DNA of 64,000 nt from Pseudomonas bharatica CSV86 (GCF_000319305.2 NZ_AMWJ02000002.1:248001-312000); one strand, 5' to 3'; numbered from the stretch's first letter, positions 6,614 through 14,295 are shown. Notes: generated from the letters alone by a model not told the origin. Numbers and translations are program-made.

Positions 6614-8674
6614 ATGTCTGCATTTCAGAAAAAGAACCCGTTCGACTTCAAGACCCAGTACGGTCTCGGCCTGGATCCACAGGATGACGAGATCGTCGTT
6701 GACTTCTTCTGCGGTGGCGGCGGCGCCGGGACCGGCCTGGAGATTGGCCTGGGTCGTCCGGTGGACGTGGCCAAGAACCACAGCCCGGCGGCGATCAGCA
6801 TGCACACCGCCAACCATCCGCACGCCCGCCACTTCACCACCGATGTGTTCGAGGGTGACCCGGACGAAGAATGCCAGGGGCGCCGCGTCGGCTGGTTCCA
6901 CATGAGCCCCGACTGCACCCACCACAGCCAGGCCGCGGGCGGGCAGCCGCGCAAGCGCGAGATTAGGAACCTGTCGTGGATCGGCCTGAAGTGGGCCGGG
7001 AAGAAGCAACCCCGGGTGATCAGCCTGGAGAACGTGAAGCAGATCCTGCAGTGGGGCCCGCTGATCGCAAAGCGCGACAAGGCCACCGGCCGGGTGATGA
7101 AGCTTGACGGCACTGTGGCGGACATCGGCGAGCGCGTGCCGGTGCATCAGCAGTTCCTGGTGCCGGACCCGAAACGTCGCGGCATTACCTGGCGCCGGTT
7201 CGTGCAGTTGCTCGAAGGCATGGGTTACCAGGTGGAATGGCGGATCATCAAGGCCTGCGACTTCGGCGCCCCAACCAGCCGAGAACGCCTGTTCATGATC
7301 GCCCGCAGCGATGGCCAGCCAATCGTGTGGCCGGAGCCAACCCACGCCAAGAACCCAGCCAAGGGTCAGCAGAAGTGGCGAACCGCCGCCGACTGCATCG
7401 ACTGGAGCGTGCCGAGCAAGAGCATTTTCGGCCGCAAGAAAGAGCTGGCAGCCGCAACGCTGCGCCGGGTGGCCAAGGGAATGAAGAAGTTCGTTCTGGA
7501 CAACCCGCAGCCCTTCATCGTGCCGATCGCGAACTGGTCGGGCGAGCTGGCCCAGTCAGCCGACGAGCCGCTGCGCACCGTCACGTCTTGGCCGCGCGGC
7601 GGCTCATTCGCCATGGCCAGCCCTACCCTGGTGCAGACCGGATACGGAGAACGTACCGGCCAGCAGCCCCGCGTGCCTGGTCTGGATCAGCCGCTTGGAA
7701 CCGTCGTTGCCGGCGGCGTCAAGCATGCGCTGTCCAGCGCAGTGATTCTGCCAGCAACCCATCAGGGCACTGTGCGGGTGAACGACCCGGGTGAGCCGCT
7801 GCCAACGGTAACCGCCGCCAACCGCGGGGAGCTGATGATGGCAAGCCCAGTAATGGTTGGGGCCGGCGGCCCGGTGTACGCCGGCAAGCCTGTACCAGCT
7901 GACCAACCCATGGGCACCCTGATGACCCAAAGCCACCGCGCCCTTGCAGCGGCGCACTTGGTCAAGTTCCGGTTCAACAGCGATGGCTCGGCCATCACGG
8001 ATCCGGTGCCAACCATCACCAGCGGCGGCAACTACAAGCGCCCGGCAGGCGCAGCGCATGCGATGGGAATTTGTACTGCTTTCATTGAGCAGGCCAACGG
8101 CGGGTTCAACACGACCCCAGCCCGTGACATGGACGAGCCGATGAGCACCGTCACCAACACGGGCAGCCAGCAGCGCCTGGTAACAGCCAGCCTGGCCACG
8201 CTCAGGCGCAATTGCGTAGGCCGAGCCGTTGATGAGCCCGTACCGACCATGACCGCCGGAGCCGAGCACCACGCCCTGGTCGAGTACAAGCTGTCACCGG
8301 AGCATGAGCAAGGCGCCCTACGCGTCGCGGCGTTCCTGATCAGCTACTACGGCACGGAGAACATCAGCGCAGCAGACGCGCCAGCGCCGACTGTCACCAC
8401 CAAGGACCGGCTGGGCCTGGTCACGGTGTTCGTGAAGGGCACGCCCTATGTGATCGTCGACATCTGCCTTCGCATGCTGCAGCCGCACGAGCTCTACCGC
8501 GCACAGGGCTTCCCAACTAGCTACATCATCGACAAGGGCGCCGACGGCAAGCCGTTCACGAAAACCGAGCAGGTGCACATGTGCGGCAACAGCGTCAGCC
8601 CGCCGCCCATGGCCGCGCTGGCCCGCGCCAACGACCCATGGCGCACTTCCGACAGGCTTGCTTCAGCTGCATAG
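6614..8674 (+). CDS. Phage DNA (cytosine-5) methyltransferase with expanded internal repeats
   Basis: 686 aa. Motif I is DFFCGGGGAGTGLEIGLG, the catalytic cysteine is C101 in SPDCTHHSQA (the phage-type P-D-C form of motif IV), motif VI is ENV at 139-141, motif VIII-like TSRERLF follows, and the C-terminal motifs are LQPHELYRAQGFP and CGNSVSPPPMAAL. It transfers methyl groups to cytosines, probably to shield phage DNA from host restriction. Between motif VIII and the C-terminus (about residues 315-600) the variant pattern D/E-x-P-x-x-T-V-T occurs eight times (for example DEPLRTVT, GEPLPTVT, DEPVPTMT). That makes the target-recognition region much longer than in typical enzymes of 330-450 aa. 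The site recognised cannot be read from sequence. Confidence 0.9.
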   Translation: MSAFQKKNPFDFKTQYGLGLDPQDDEIVVDFFCGGGGAGTGLEIGLGRPVDVAKNHSPAAISMHTANHPHARHFTTDVFEGDPDEECQGRRVGWFHMSPDCTHHSQAAGGQPRKREIRNLSWIGLKWAGKKQPRVISLENVKQILQWGPLIAKRDKATGRVMKLDGTVADIGERVPVHQQFLVPDPKRRGITWRRFVQLLEGMGYQVEWRIIKACDFGAPTSRERLFMIARSDGQPIVWPEPTHAKNPAKGQQKWRTAADCIDWSVPSKSIFGRKKELAAATLRRVAKGMKKFVLDNPQPFIVPIANWSGELAQSADEPLRTVTSWPRGGSFAMASPTLVQTGYGERTGQQPRVPGLDQPLGTVVAGGVKHALSSAVILPATHQGTVRVNDPGEPLPTVTAANRGELMMASPVMVGAGGPVYAGKPVPADQPMGTLMTQSHRALAAAHLVKFRFNSDGSAITDPVPTITSGGNYKRPAGAAHAMGICTAFIEQANGGFNTTPARDMDEPMSTVTNTGSQQRLVTASLATLRRNCVGRAVDEPVPTMTAGAEHHALVEYKLSPEHEQGALRVAAFLISYYGTENISAADAPAPTVTTKDRLGLVTVFVKGTPYVIVDICLRMLQPHELYRAQGFPTSYIIDKGADGKPFTKTEQVHMCGNSVSPPPMAALARANDPWRTSDRLASAA

Positions 8675-8770
8675 TGGCGTCTTCACCAACTCCCAAGCCC
8701 AGCCCATCGCATCTAGAATGCCCTGGGCTATCAGCTGAACGATTACCTCTTCTATCACACGCTTCATCAT
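8663..8770 (-). CDS. Possible small minus-strand phage ORF, 35 aa
   Basis: ATGATG at 8770 is preceded on the minus strand by AGAGGAGCTGTACCGAC and gives a 35-residue amphipathic peptide (MMKRVIEEVIVQLIAQGILD at its start). It overlaps the methyltransferase 3' end by 12 bp. The ribosome binding site and composition are good, but the length makes it tentative. Confidence 0.3.
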   Translation of the reverse strand: MMKRVIEEVIVQLIAQGILDAMGWAWELVKTPLCS

Positions 8771-8831
8771 GTCGGTACAGCTCCTCTGTAGATGAGGAAA
8801 TTCTGCTGTCACGACCAATTCGAATCCTCTT

Positions 8832-8850
8832 GGGTTTTTTCCAAAAACCC
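8832..8850. terminator. A/T palindrome, possible terminator
   Basis: GGGTTTTT TCC AAAAACCC is a perfect 8-bp stem with a 3-nt loop in the gap after the methyltransferase. It lacks a following T tract on the plus strand, so termination is uncertain. Confidence 0.35.
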
Positions 8851-8922
8851 TTCATCAGCGATCACTGCCGATCACGACTGCTCACACAGCAACTACCGTT
8901 TGTCGGCAATCGAGGTATCCCC

Positions 8923-9663
8923 ATGCCCACAGAAAACCGATCCAGCACCGAAATGGTCAGCGTGCCGCGCGAACCGACTGAAGAAATGATCGTAGCTTTC
9001 GCTGAGGTTTGGTACTCGAAGCGCCAGACAATCGACGACCCGGACATGGTTGATGCCTACAAGGCCATGCTCGCAGTTGCACCAGCCGAACAGCTCCAGG
9101 GCGAGCCGGTGGCGTGGCTGATCGATTGGCCAGAAGAGCCTGAACTTGGCCACTATTTCAGCGACGAGAGCAATCCTGTCGCCCGTTCTCGACCGCTCTA
9201 CACCCACCCAGCGCCAGCGGTGCAAGAGGGCGAGTTGGTGGGGGTCGTCCGAGAATCTGCTGACCGCGGATATCAGGTCCGCTGGACTCAGGACGGCATG
9301 CAGGCCCTGCGCAACGGCTTGCACCTCTACAACCAAGCAGATGCTGGGGAGGTTGATCGGCCGCGCGCCGAGGTCAAGCGTCTGGATTTGCTTGTCACCC
9401 AGGCGGACTACAACTACGACGAAGACCGCGCGAACCTCAAGCGTCAGTTGGCCGAGCGGGATGCGCACCCGGTGCGCGCACTTGGTCAAGAAGCCTACTC
9501 AACCCTGTTGGGCATGGTTGAGCACTGCCTGAACCAGCGTGTTTGCATGGGCATGGATGAAGGCTTCAAGTCCTTTGACTCAGAAGACGAACACGACTTC
9601 GTGAAGGAGCTGCGCGCGTTTCTTGCCCTATCCGCCAGCGCAGAGTCGCAGGTGAAGTCGTGA
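8923..9663 (+). CDS. Phage hypothetical protein, 246 aa
   Basis: ATG 8923 (CGAGGTATCCCC upstream) gives MPTENRSSTEMVSVPREPTE. The first segment (PTEEMIVAFAEVWYSKRQTI, then AYKAMLAVAPA) and the repeated GEPVAWLIDW / RPLYTHPAP elements are typical of modular Ea-type proteins found near the excision/early region of lambdoid-like phages. These are built from short interchangeable segments and are of unknown function. The C-terminal half has a coiled coil (EVKRLDLLVTQADYNYDEDR). Its GTGA stop overlaps the next gene. A short truncated copy of its N-terminal MPTENR start recurs at 9971. Confidence 0.6.
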   Translation: MPTENRSSTEMVSVPREPTEEMIVAFAEVWYSKRQTIDDPDMVDAYKAMLAVAPAEQLQGEPVAWLIDWPEEPELGHYFSDESNPVARSRPLYTHPAPAVQEGELVGVVRESADRGYQVRWTQDGMQALRNGLHLYNQADAGEVDRPRAEVKRLDLLVTQADYNYDEDRANLKRQLAERDAHPVRALGQEAYSTLLGMVEHCLNQRVCMGMDEGFKSFDSEDEHDFVKELRAFLALSASAESQVKS

Positions 9664-9920
9664 AGACGCATTTCGCACCATTCACCGACCTGGACGACAT
9701 TGAGCAAGCGCCCTGCGGCACCTGGCTGGGCGAATCCTCCGAACTGTCAGGCGACTGGGCCAAAGTCAATTGCCGGCTGTGTCAGAAACGCAAGGAAAGG
9801 CTCATCGCCGACGCAGCTGATGAAGAGCGTTTCATCGTCGAGCAGATGGGTGACATGGCGGCGTTCATGCGCGCGGAAGGCTCCGCCCAGCAAGAGAACA
9901 TCTGTACTCCACAGCTTTAA
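9660..9920 (+). CDS. Phage hypothetical protein, 86 aa
   Basis: GTG 9660 overlaps the preceding TGA. The product has C..W and NCRLCQKRK, a spacing (C-x25-C-x2-C) that could form a small metal site, followed by an acidic helical tail. It belongs to a commonly seen class of small phage proteins of unknown function; I assign none. Confidence 0.55.
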   Translation: MKTHFAPFTDLDDIEQAPCGTWLGESSELSGDWAKVNCRLCQKRKERLIADAADEERFIVEQMGDMAAFMRAEGSAQQENICTPQL

Positions 9921-9940
9921 CCCCTCTCCCCTCTATTCAA

Positions 9941-9976
9941 CTGCCGCGATATGGCGGCCAAGGAATCGTCATGCCT
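9941..9976 (+). repeat. 36-bp leader repeat, copy 1
   Basis: CTGCCGCGA, four variable bases, then GCGGCCAAGGAATCGTCATGCCT. It is identical to 10976-11011 except for the four bases between the arms GCCGC and GCGGC, which form the loop of a hairpin directly ahead of a ribosome binding site (AAGGA) and ATG. Confidence 0.75.
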
Positions 9977-10057
9977 ACAGAAAACCGATTCACCAATACC
10001 GAGATTGCCAAAAATTGTGGCTCCTTTCGCCGCCGTGGCCGACTGATCCAGACCTAA
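9971..10057 (+). pseudogene. Truncated start of a modular phage gene, 28 codons
   Basis: ATG 9971 begins MPTENRFTNTEIAKNCGSFR, nearly the same first six residues as the 246-aa gene at 8923, but stops after 28 codons. The leader before it is the same as that of the intact gene at 11006. This looks like a remnant left when the 1-kb segment between the two leader repeats was inserted or shuffled. It could still be a translated peptide. Confidence 0.4.
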
Positions 10058-10060
10058 ACC

Positions 10061-10309
10061 TCAAGCGCCCAGCAAGGAGCAACGCTCATCGACCATCGCC
10101 ATAACGCGTTCCTTGAAAACCGCTAGGAGAGTGGCGAGAGTCACTCCCTCCTTCACCGGTTGAATCAGTATGTACCCAAATTTTTCGCCCTGGACGACTA
10201 TGTGCTGCTCGGCTTTCCAAGGACTGCCTATGGTGGGCCACTTGAGCTTGAACGTAGCTGCGTAACCGCGGTAAAGCATTTCATGGGTGTAAAAACAATT
10301 AGAACTCAT
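10061..10309 (-). CDS. Possible phage accessory protein, 82 aa (minus strand)
   Basis: 82 residues on the strand opposite to the phage operon, within the segment flanked by the 36-bp repeats. It is soluble with a beta-rich middle (FKLKWPTIGSPWKAEQHIVV) and a helical tail. The ribosome binding site is weak (GAGCAG). Its orientation and isolated position are typical of a lysogeny-expressed moron gene, but the family is not recognised and coding status is moderate. Confidence 0.4.
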   Translation of the reverse strand: MSSNCFYTHEMLYRGYAATFKLKWPTIGSPWKAEQHIVVQGEKFGYILIQPVKEGVTLATLLAVFKERVMAMVDERCSLLGA

Positions 10310-10593
10310 ATGACTGCTCGTGCGCGATCATCACGATCGCAGCAAACTGAAGCATTAGATGGGGCTTCTGCCTTTGAGTAGACGAGGATCAAAGGCTTGC
10401 CGCGTATGAGGGGCTAGATGCAGAGCTTCTGGCTGGGTTGCCAGCGCTCTTATGGATGGTTCGACCAAGTCGAATAGGCATAGGGGAAATGTCCCCACAA
10501 ATTGTGATGCTCTCAGCTACTTAGGTTACAGCAGGCGCACACCTGTTCCCTAAGCATTTCAATAAATCTGAATGGGCGCTGCTCGGGCGCGTG

Positions 10594-10875
10594 TTAGCCA
10601 GTACCGCTCATGGTTTCGGCGGCCCACTGTAAAGCTCTCTGCCTAGCCCAGGCCATTGCTGTAGAGATCGTTTGGCCTTCGCAGGCAGGGTGGTACTCCT
10701 CATGAAGTGCAAGCCCCTTAACGCCATAAATACCGAAGAAGAGCTGGGTGACGCCCTCCTTTGAAATCCGTGCCTGGATGTTGATGAGGGAGCCACAAGG
10801 AAGGCGCTCGTCCTGATTGCGGAAATGCAACTCGGGGTTGGCCCATTCCCAGTAAACCTGACCACGATTACGCAT
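10594..10875 (-). CDS. Possible phage accessory protein, 93 aa (minus strand)
   Basis: 93 residues. ATG 10875 is preceded on the minus strand by CGAAGGCCCCACC. The sequence is mixed alpha/beta with two cysteines and several aromatic residues (VYWEWANPELHF) and no signal or membrane segment. It shares the reversed orientation of the 82-aa gene in the same insert. Between the two (10310-10593) I see no gene. Confidence 0.45.
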   Translation of the reverse strand: MRNRGQVYWEWANPELHFRNQDERLPCGSLINIQARISKEGVTQLFFGIYGVKGLALHEEYHPACEGQTISTAMAWARQRALQWAAETMSGTG

Positions 10876-10975
10876 GGTGGGGCCTTCGAGAATTTGAGAA
10901 GTGATATTGCTGTTGTGAGCGTACAGCAGTTCAGCGGAACGGCCAGTAATAAATCGAACTTATCACCTTCCACAG

Positions 10976-11011
10976 CTGCCGCGAGTGAGCGGCCAAGGAA
11001 TCGTCATGCCT
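10976..11011 (+). repeat. 36-bp leader repeat, copy 2
   Basis: Second copy of the hairpin-RBS-ATG leader (see 9941-9976). It supplies the ribosome binding site and start codon of the gene at 11006. The two copies are 1035 bp apart. Confidence 0.75.
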
Positions 11012-11335
11012 GAAGCAATCAAACTGATCCAGCCGGTACCGGTCGTTCGCGATGAGAACGGCATGTTCTACCACCCCGACATGCCCGACTTCGACGAAGG
11101 CGAAGAGGAGAAGTGCAAGGCCTGGGTCGCCGAACAGGGCCTGGAAGTGAAGATGGTCGAGCTCGAATACCACAGTGACGAGTCGATCTCGGAGCGCTAC
11201 TTCGAAGCCGGTGAAGCGGACTGCAGCTACTGGGAGCCGGATCGTCCCGAGGGCGATGGCTGGTTCTGTCTATCGATTCACGATAGTGACAACGGCCCGG
11301 TGTGCTGGTGGGCTCGCCGGGTGGTGACGCCATGA
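11006..11335 (+). CDS. Phage hypothetical protein, 109 aa
   Basis: Start ATG 11006 with AAGGAATCGTC upstream. Very acidic protein with a pattern (FYHPDMPDFDEGEEEKCKAW, then GWFCLSIHDSDNGPVCWWAR) seen in small conserved phage proteins of the excision region. Function unknown. Its stop overlaps the next start (ATGA), indicating coupling to the ASCH-like gene. Confidence 0.6.
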   Translation: MPEAIKLIQPVPVVRDENGMFYHPDMPDFDEGEEEKCKAWVAEQGLEVKMVELEYHSDESISERYFEAGEADCSYWEPDRPEGDGWFCLSIHDSDNGPVCWWARRVVTP

Positions 11336-12093
11336 GCCAGGCAAAGGAACGTCCAATCCTGTTCAGCGCGCCGATGGTCCGCGCGCTTCTAGAAGGCCGG
11401 AAGACCGTCACCCGCCGTTCAATCAAACCGAGCATGCGAGGCTTTGACGTCTCGTTCGAGCTTCACCAGCAGGACGACGGGTCATGGCGCCCCATGCACA
11501 CGTTCGACGAAAGCTGCATGGATGACCAAGGCACAGAGCACCCAGTCGTTTGTCCGTATGGCCAGCCAGGCGACCGACTGTGGGTGCGCGAGAGCTTCTG
11601 GCAGGCCGGCACCTACGTCCAGAGCTATCCAGACGACGATGAGGGCTCGTGGGCAGGCAGCCGCCGAGTTCACTACCGCGCTGACGGAGCGCCGCCGAAC
11701 GAACCTAATCGGCATTATCCAGGCGGCCTGCGAAACGGCAGCTACTCAGCAGCGGATCCCGACAAGATCTGGCGGCCCAGGCCATCGATTCACATGCCGC
11801 GCTGGGCCAGCCGCATCCTGCTGGAAATCACCGCAGTGCGCGTTGAGCGGCTGCAGGACATCACCGAGGCGCAGGCGCTGGCCGAGGGCGTGAGGCTTTA
11901 TACCGATCACTCGGAGTGTGGCGACTGGTACCACGTTGAGGGGATCGAAACCTACAGCGCAGATCCGCGCAAGTCGTTCGAGCTGCTCTGGACCGGGATC
12001 AATGGCGCCGAATCATGGGGCGTGAACCCGTGGGTCTGGGTCGTTGAGTTCAAGAGGATTCAGCCATTCAAGCCCGACGACGATACCCGGTGA
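11332..12093 (+). CDS. Phage ASCH-domain-like protein
   Basis: 253 aa from ATG 11332. The N-terminal RPILFSAPMVRALLEGRKTVTRR, the PYGQPGDRLWVRESF strand pair and the C-terminal W-x-N-P-W-V-W-V-V-E-F are the conserved elements of a phage protein family with an ASCH/PUA-like RNA- or nucleotide-binding fold. Substrate is unknown, but ASCH domains bind RNA. It is coupled to the gene before it, and its 3' end overlaps the convergent small membrane-protein gene by 26 bp. Confidence 0.65.
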   Translation: MSQAKERPILFSAPMVRALLEGRKTVTRRSIKPSMRGFDVSFELHQQDDGSWRPMHTFDESCMDDQGTEHPVVCPYGQPGDRLWVRESFWQAGTYVQSYPDDDEGSWAGSRRVHYRADGAPPNEPNRHYPGGLRNGSYSAADPDKIWRPRPSIHMPRWASRILLEITAVRVERLQDITEAQALAEGVRLYTDHSECGDWYHVEGIETYSADPRKSFELLWTGINGAESWGVNPWVWVVEFKRIQPFKPDDDTR

Positions 12094-12238
12094 CCAGCAG
12101 CACGAGGCCAGGCACCAGGAGGCCGACCGACGTGTATCCGAATGCAGCCTGACCTGACGCTCCAACGGCGGCGAACGCAGCGCCAATCGCAATGAGCGGC
12201 ACGGCGGCGAAGTAAAACGGTTTGGCTGTCTTGCCCAT
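12068..12238 (-). CDS. Small two-helix membrane protein, 56 aa
   Basis: Minus-strand ATG 12238 is preceded by CAGGAGTATTGAT. The product has two hydrophobic segments (PFYFAAVPLIAIGAAFAAVG and SVGLLVPGLVLLVTGY) and a basic C-terminal tail, so it is probably an inner-membrane hairpin. Reverse orientation within the phage operon suggests expression from the prophage. Function unknown. Confidence 0.5.
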   Translation of the reverse strand: MGKTAKPFYFAAVPLIAIGAAFAAVGASGQAAFGYTSVGLLVPGLVLLVTGYRRRA

Positions 12239-12275
12239 ATCAATACTCCTGTTCATTCCCTCTTTTAACACATGA

Positions 12276-12295
12276 GCCCGCCGACATGCGCGGGC
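12276..12295. other. Leader hairpin
   Basis: GCCCGC and GCGGGC with an 8-nt loop, followed by GAGG and ATG 12307. One of several hairpins of this type placed just before phage genes in this window. Confidence 0.4.
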
Positions 12296-12306
12296 GAGGA
12301 TTCTTT

Positions 12307-12810
12307 ATGTCCGCAACCACCCGATTCCACGAAACAGCCAATGACGCCCTGGTTGAGATCAGCCGCCACCTTCCGCCAGGCGCCAAGCTGGCACTGGTCA
12401 TCTACACCGCCGGCAGCCCGGAACTCGACATCGTGCTCAAGGACCAGGGTCTTGACCCTGACGAGGTGGTGGGCACCCTACGTCGGCGTGGCGGCCTGAG
12501 CCTAGACGGCGACAACGCCTACAAGAGCAGTCTCTGCGACGTCATAGTGGGCTCGCTGGCCTGCGGGAAGCAGAACAACAACCCGCCACCTGCTGGCCAC
12601 TGGTGCGAACAGTTCTGGGAAATCGGGAGGGCTGAGGGAGAGCAACAGGCGCACCTGTTGGCCGAACTCACCCAGGCTCGTGACCAACGCGACGCCCTGC
12701 TCAGTGCTGCTGTGGAAGCTCTGTCTGTGATCGAACGGATAAAGCCAGCTGGCAATGGCAACGGGACACAGGTGCGGCTTGCCGCAGCAATCGACAAGGC
12801 CAAGGCCTGA
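12307..12810 (+). CDS. Phage hypothetical protein, 167 aa
   Basis: ATG 12307 is favoured over 12286 because GCGAGGATTCTTT precedes it. The N-terminal half (RFHETANDALVEISRHLPPG, then ALVIYTAGSPELDIVLKD) resembles small phage proteins of the excision region. The C-terminal half is a coiled coil (LLAELTQARDQRDALLSAAV). No motif gives a function. It lies directly before the excisionase-like gene. Confidence 0.55.
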   Translation: MSATTRFHETANDALVEISRHLPPGAKLALVIYTAGSPELDIVLKDQGLDPDEVVGTLRRRGGLSLDGDNAYKSSLCDVIVGSLACGKQNNNPPPAGHWCEQFWEIGRAEGEQQAHLLAELTQARDQRDALLSAAVEALSVIERIKPAGNGNGTQVRLAAAIDKAKA

Positions 12811-12819
12811 CCACCAATA

Positions 12820-12834
12820 GCCGCCACCGGCGGC
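12820..12834. other. Leader hairpin before the excisionase-like gene
   Basis: GCCGCC ACC GGCGGC, a perfect 6-bp stem with a 3-nt loop, 13 nt ahead of ATG 12848. Confidence 0.45.
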
Positions 12835-12847
12835 GTGGAGACCATCC

Positions 12848-13165
12848 ATGACCCTGCGACTGATCTCAGTCACCATCGCGGCCGAGATGCTGGGCATCAG
12901 CCGCTCCACCGCGTATCGCCTGGCGAAGGCCGGAAAGATCCCCTGCGTTCGTGGCCTGGGCCCGCTTCGCATTCACTATCAAAAGCTCGTGGAGATGATC
13001 GAGGCTGGTATCCCTGATACCCTCGCCGCCGCGGGCGTCGTATCCGAGGAGAGGATATGCCGTACAAAAGAGGAAAAGTCTGGTGGATTAGCTACACCGC
13101 GTCAGACGGAACGTATGTTAGACGCTCTGCTGGCACCGAGGATTTCGCCGCAGCCAAGGCTTTAG
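12848..13165 (+). CDS. Excisionase-like HTH protein (MerR/AlpA type)
   Basis: 105 aa. Residues 5-50 hold a winged-helix DNA-binding motif: LISVTIAAEMLGISRSTAYR followed by LAKAGKIPCVRG and the wing strand GPLRIHYQKLVEMIEAG. This is the layout of phage excisionases and AlpA-like regulators, which bind attachment-site DNA and favour integrase-driven excision. The last 36 codons overlap the integrase start in another frame and look low in information. So the functional protein may be the first 70 residues. Confidence 0.65.
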   Translation: MTLRLISVTIAAEMLGISRSTAYRLAKAGKIPCVRGLGPLRIHYQKLVEMIEAGIPDTLAAAGVVSEERICRTKEEKSGGLATPRQTERMLDALLAPRISPQPRL

Positions 13166-14148
13166 AGCAGAAGGAGCGCAGCCAGGCGTGGAAAGAAAAG
13201 GAGATGGGGTTTGACAGGCAGCGGACGTTCGAAGAGGTGATGATCGAATACCTCAACCATGCCGCCCAGACCCAGCGCAGCTTCGACACGACGCAGCACC
13301 GCGTCAAGGCGCTGCGGGAGTTCTTCGCCGGCAGGGTCATGAACGATCTGGCAGGGAAAGACATTCGGGAATACTCGGCAGGCCGAACGGCGGCAGGAAA
13401 GTCGCCGGCCACGATCAACCGGGAGCTCGCCGCGTTGTCGGCAGCGATCAACTGGTGCTCGGTCGAGCTGGAATGGAAGCTGCCCAACCCGGTCAAGGGG
13501 CGCACCTTGCGCGAAGCTGAAAGCAGGGTGCGTTGGATCACGCGCGGCGAAGTCGATTCACTATGCAGGGCCGCTCGCTCACAAAGGAATGGCGACATGC
13601 TGGATGACTTCATTCGGCTGGCAGTGAATACGGGCTGCAGGAAGGAAGAGATGATCGGGCTGGAATGGAGGCGCGTTGACCTGGTGAACCGGTTGGTCTA
13701 CCTGGAAGGCGATCACACGAAGGCAGGGAAGCGAAGAAGCATACCGCTCAACGAAGGGGCGCTGGCAGCGCTGAAGGGAAGGATGGCGTTCCGAGCTGAC
13801 CATTGCCCCTCCTCACCCTGGGTATTTTCCCGGAGAAACGGGGACAAGGTAATCGATCTGTCGGAGGGCTTTGAAGCGGCGTGCGAGAAGGCTGCAATCA
13901 CTGACTTCCGCATTCATGATCTGAGGCACACCTGTGCCGCCTGGCTTGTAAGTGCCGGGGTACCATTGATCGAGGTGAGGGATCTGCTGGGGCATTCGAC
14001 GGTGCAGATGACCGAGAAATATGCGCACCTCGCACCAGCGAGGGTGCGAGATGCGGTCAGTGTGCTGGACCAGACGATGTCACAATCTCGCTACACTGAA
14101 AATCCAGCGGGTCGAGCCGACAAGGCTCTGAAGCTGGTAACTGCTTGA
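13057..14148 (+). CDS. int: Tyrosine-recombinase phage integrase
   Basis: 363 aa, with ATG 13057 following GAGGAGAGGAT. The N-terminal PYKRGKVWWISYTASDGTYV is the arm-binding type domain, residues about 55-135 the core-binding SAM-like domain, and the catalytic domain has R195 (TGCRKEEM), H287-R290 (HDLRH), H313 (LLGHS) and the nucleophile Y322 (EKYAHL). It integrates and excises the phage by site-specific recombination. The gene ends 10 bp from the CCA end of tRNA-Leu, which marks the tRNA 3' end as the attachment site. It overlaps the excisionase-like frame by 109 bp. Confidence 0.93.
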   Translation: MPYKRGKVWWISYTASDGTYVRRSAGTEDFAAAKALEQKERSQAWKEKEMGFDRQRTFEEVMIEYLNHAAQTQRSFDTTQHRVKALREFFAGRVMNDLAGKDIREYSAGRTAAGKSPATINRELAALSAAINWCSVELEWKLPNPVKGRTLREAESRVRWITRGEVDSLCRAARSQRNGDMLDDFIRLAVNTGCRKEEMIGLEWRRVDLVNRLVYLEGDHTKAGKRRSIPLNEGALAALKGRMAFRADHCPSSPWVFSRRNGDKVIDLSEGFEAACEKAAITDFRIHDLRHTCAAWLVSAGVPLIEVRDLLGHSTVQMTEKYAHLAPARVRDAVSVLDQTMSQSRYTENPAGRADKALKLVTA

Positions 14149-14157
14149 TTTACAAGG

Positions 14158-14190
14158 TGGTGCGGACGAAGAGACTCGAACTCTTACAGC
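14158..14190. other. Probable prophage attachment site (right end) in the tRNA-Leu 3' end
   Basis: The integrase stop is 10 bp from the tRNA 3' terminus, the standard arrangement for tRNA-targeting phages, whose core covers the 3' part of the tRNA so that the gene is restored. The matching left copy should lie outside this window, so the exact core length cannot be set here. Confidence 0.55.
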
Positions 14191-14242
14191 TTGCGCCGCT
14201 GGAACCTAAATCCAGTGTGTCTACCAATTTCACCACGTCCGC
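14158..14242 (-). tRNA. tRNA-Leu (anticodon TAG)
   Basis: The reverse complement begins GCGGACGTGGTGAAATTGG and ends in CCA. It has the long variable arm of a class II tRNA and the anticodon loop TTTAGGT, giving UAG. Length 85 nt including the encoded CCA. The acceptor stem GCGGACG pairs perfectly with CGTCCGC. Confidence 0.95.
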
Positions 14243-14295
14243 GTGAAGCATTTAAAGCAAAGGCGCCAGACTTTCATCAGGCGCCTTCTGGAATA

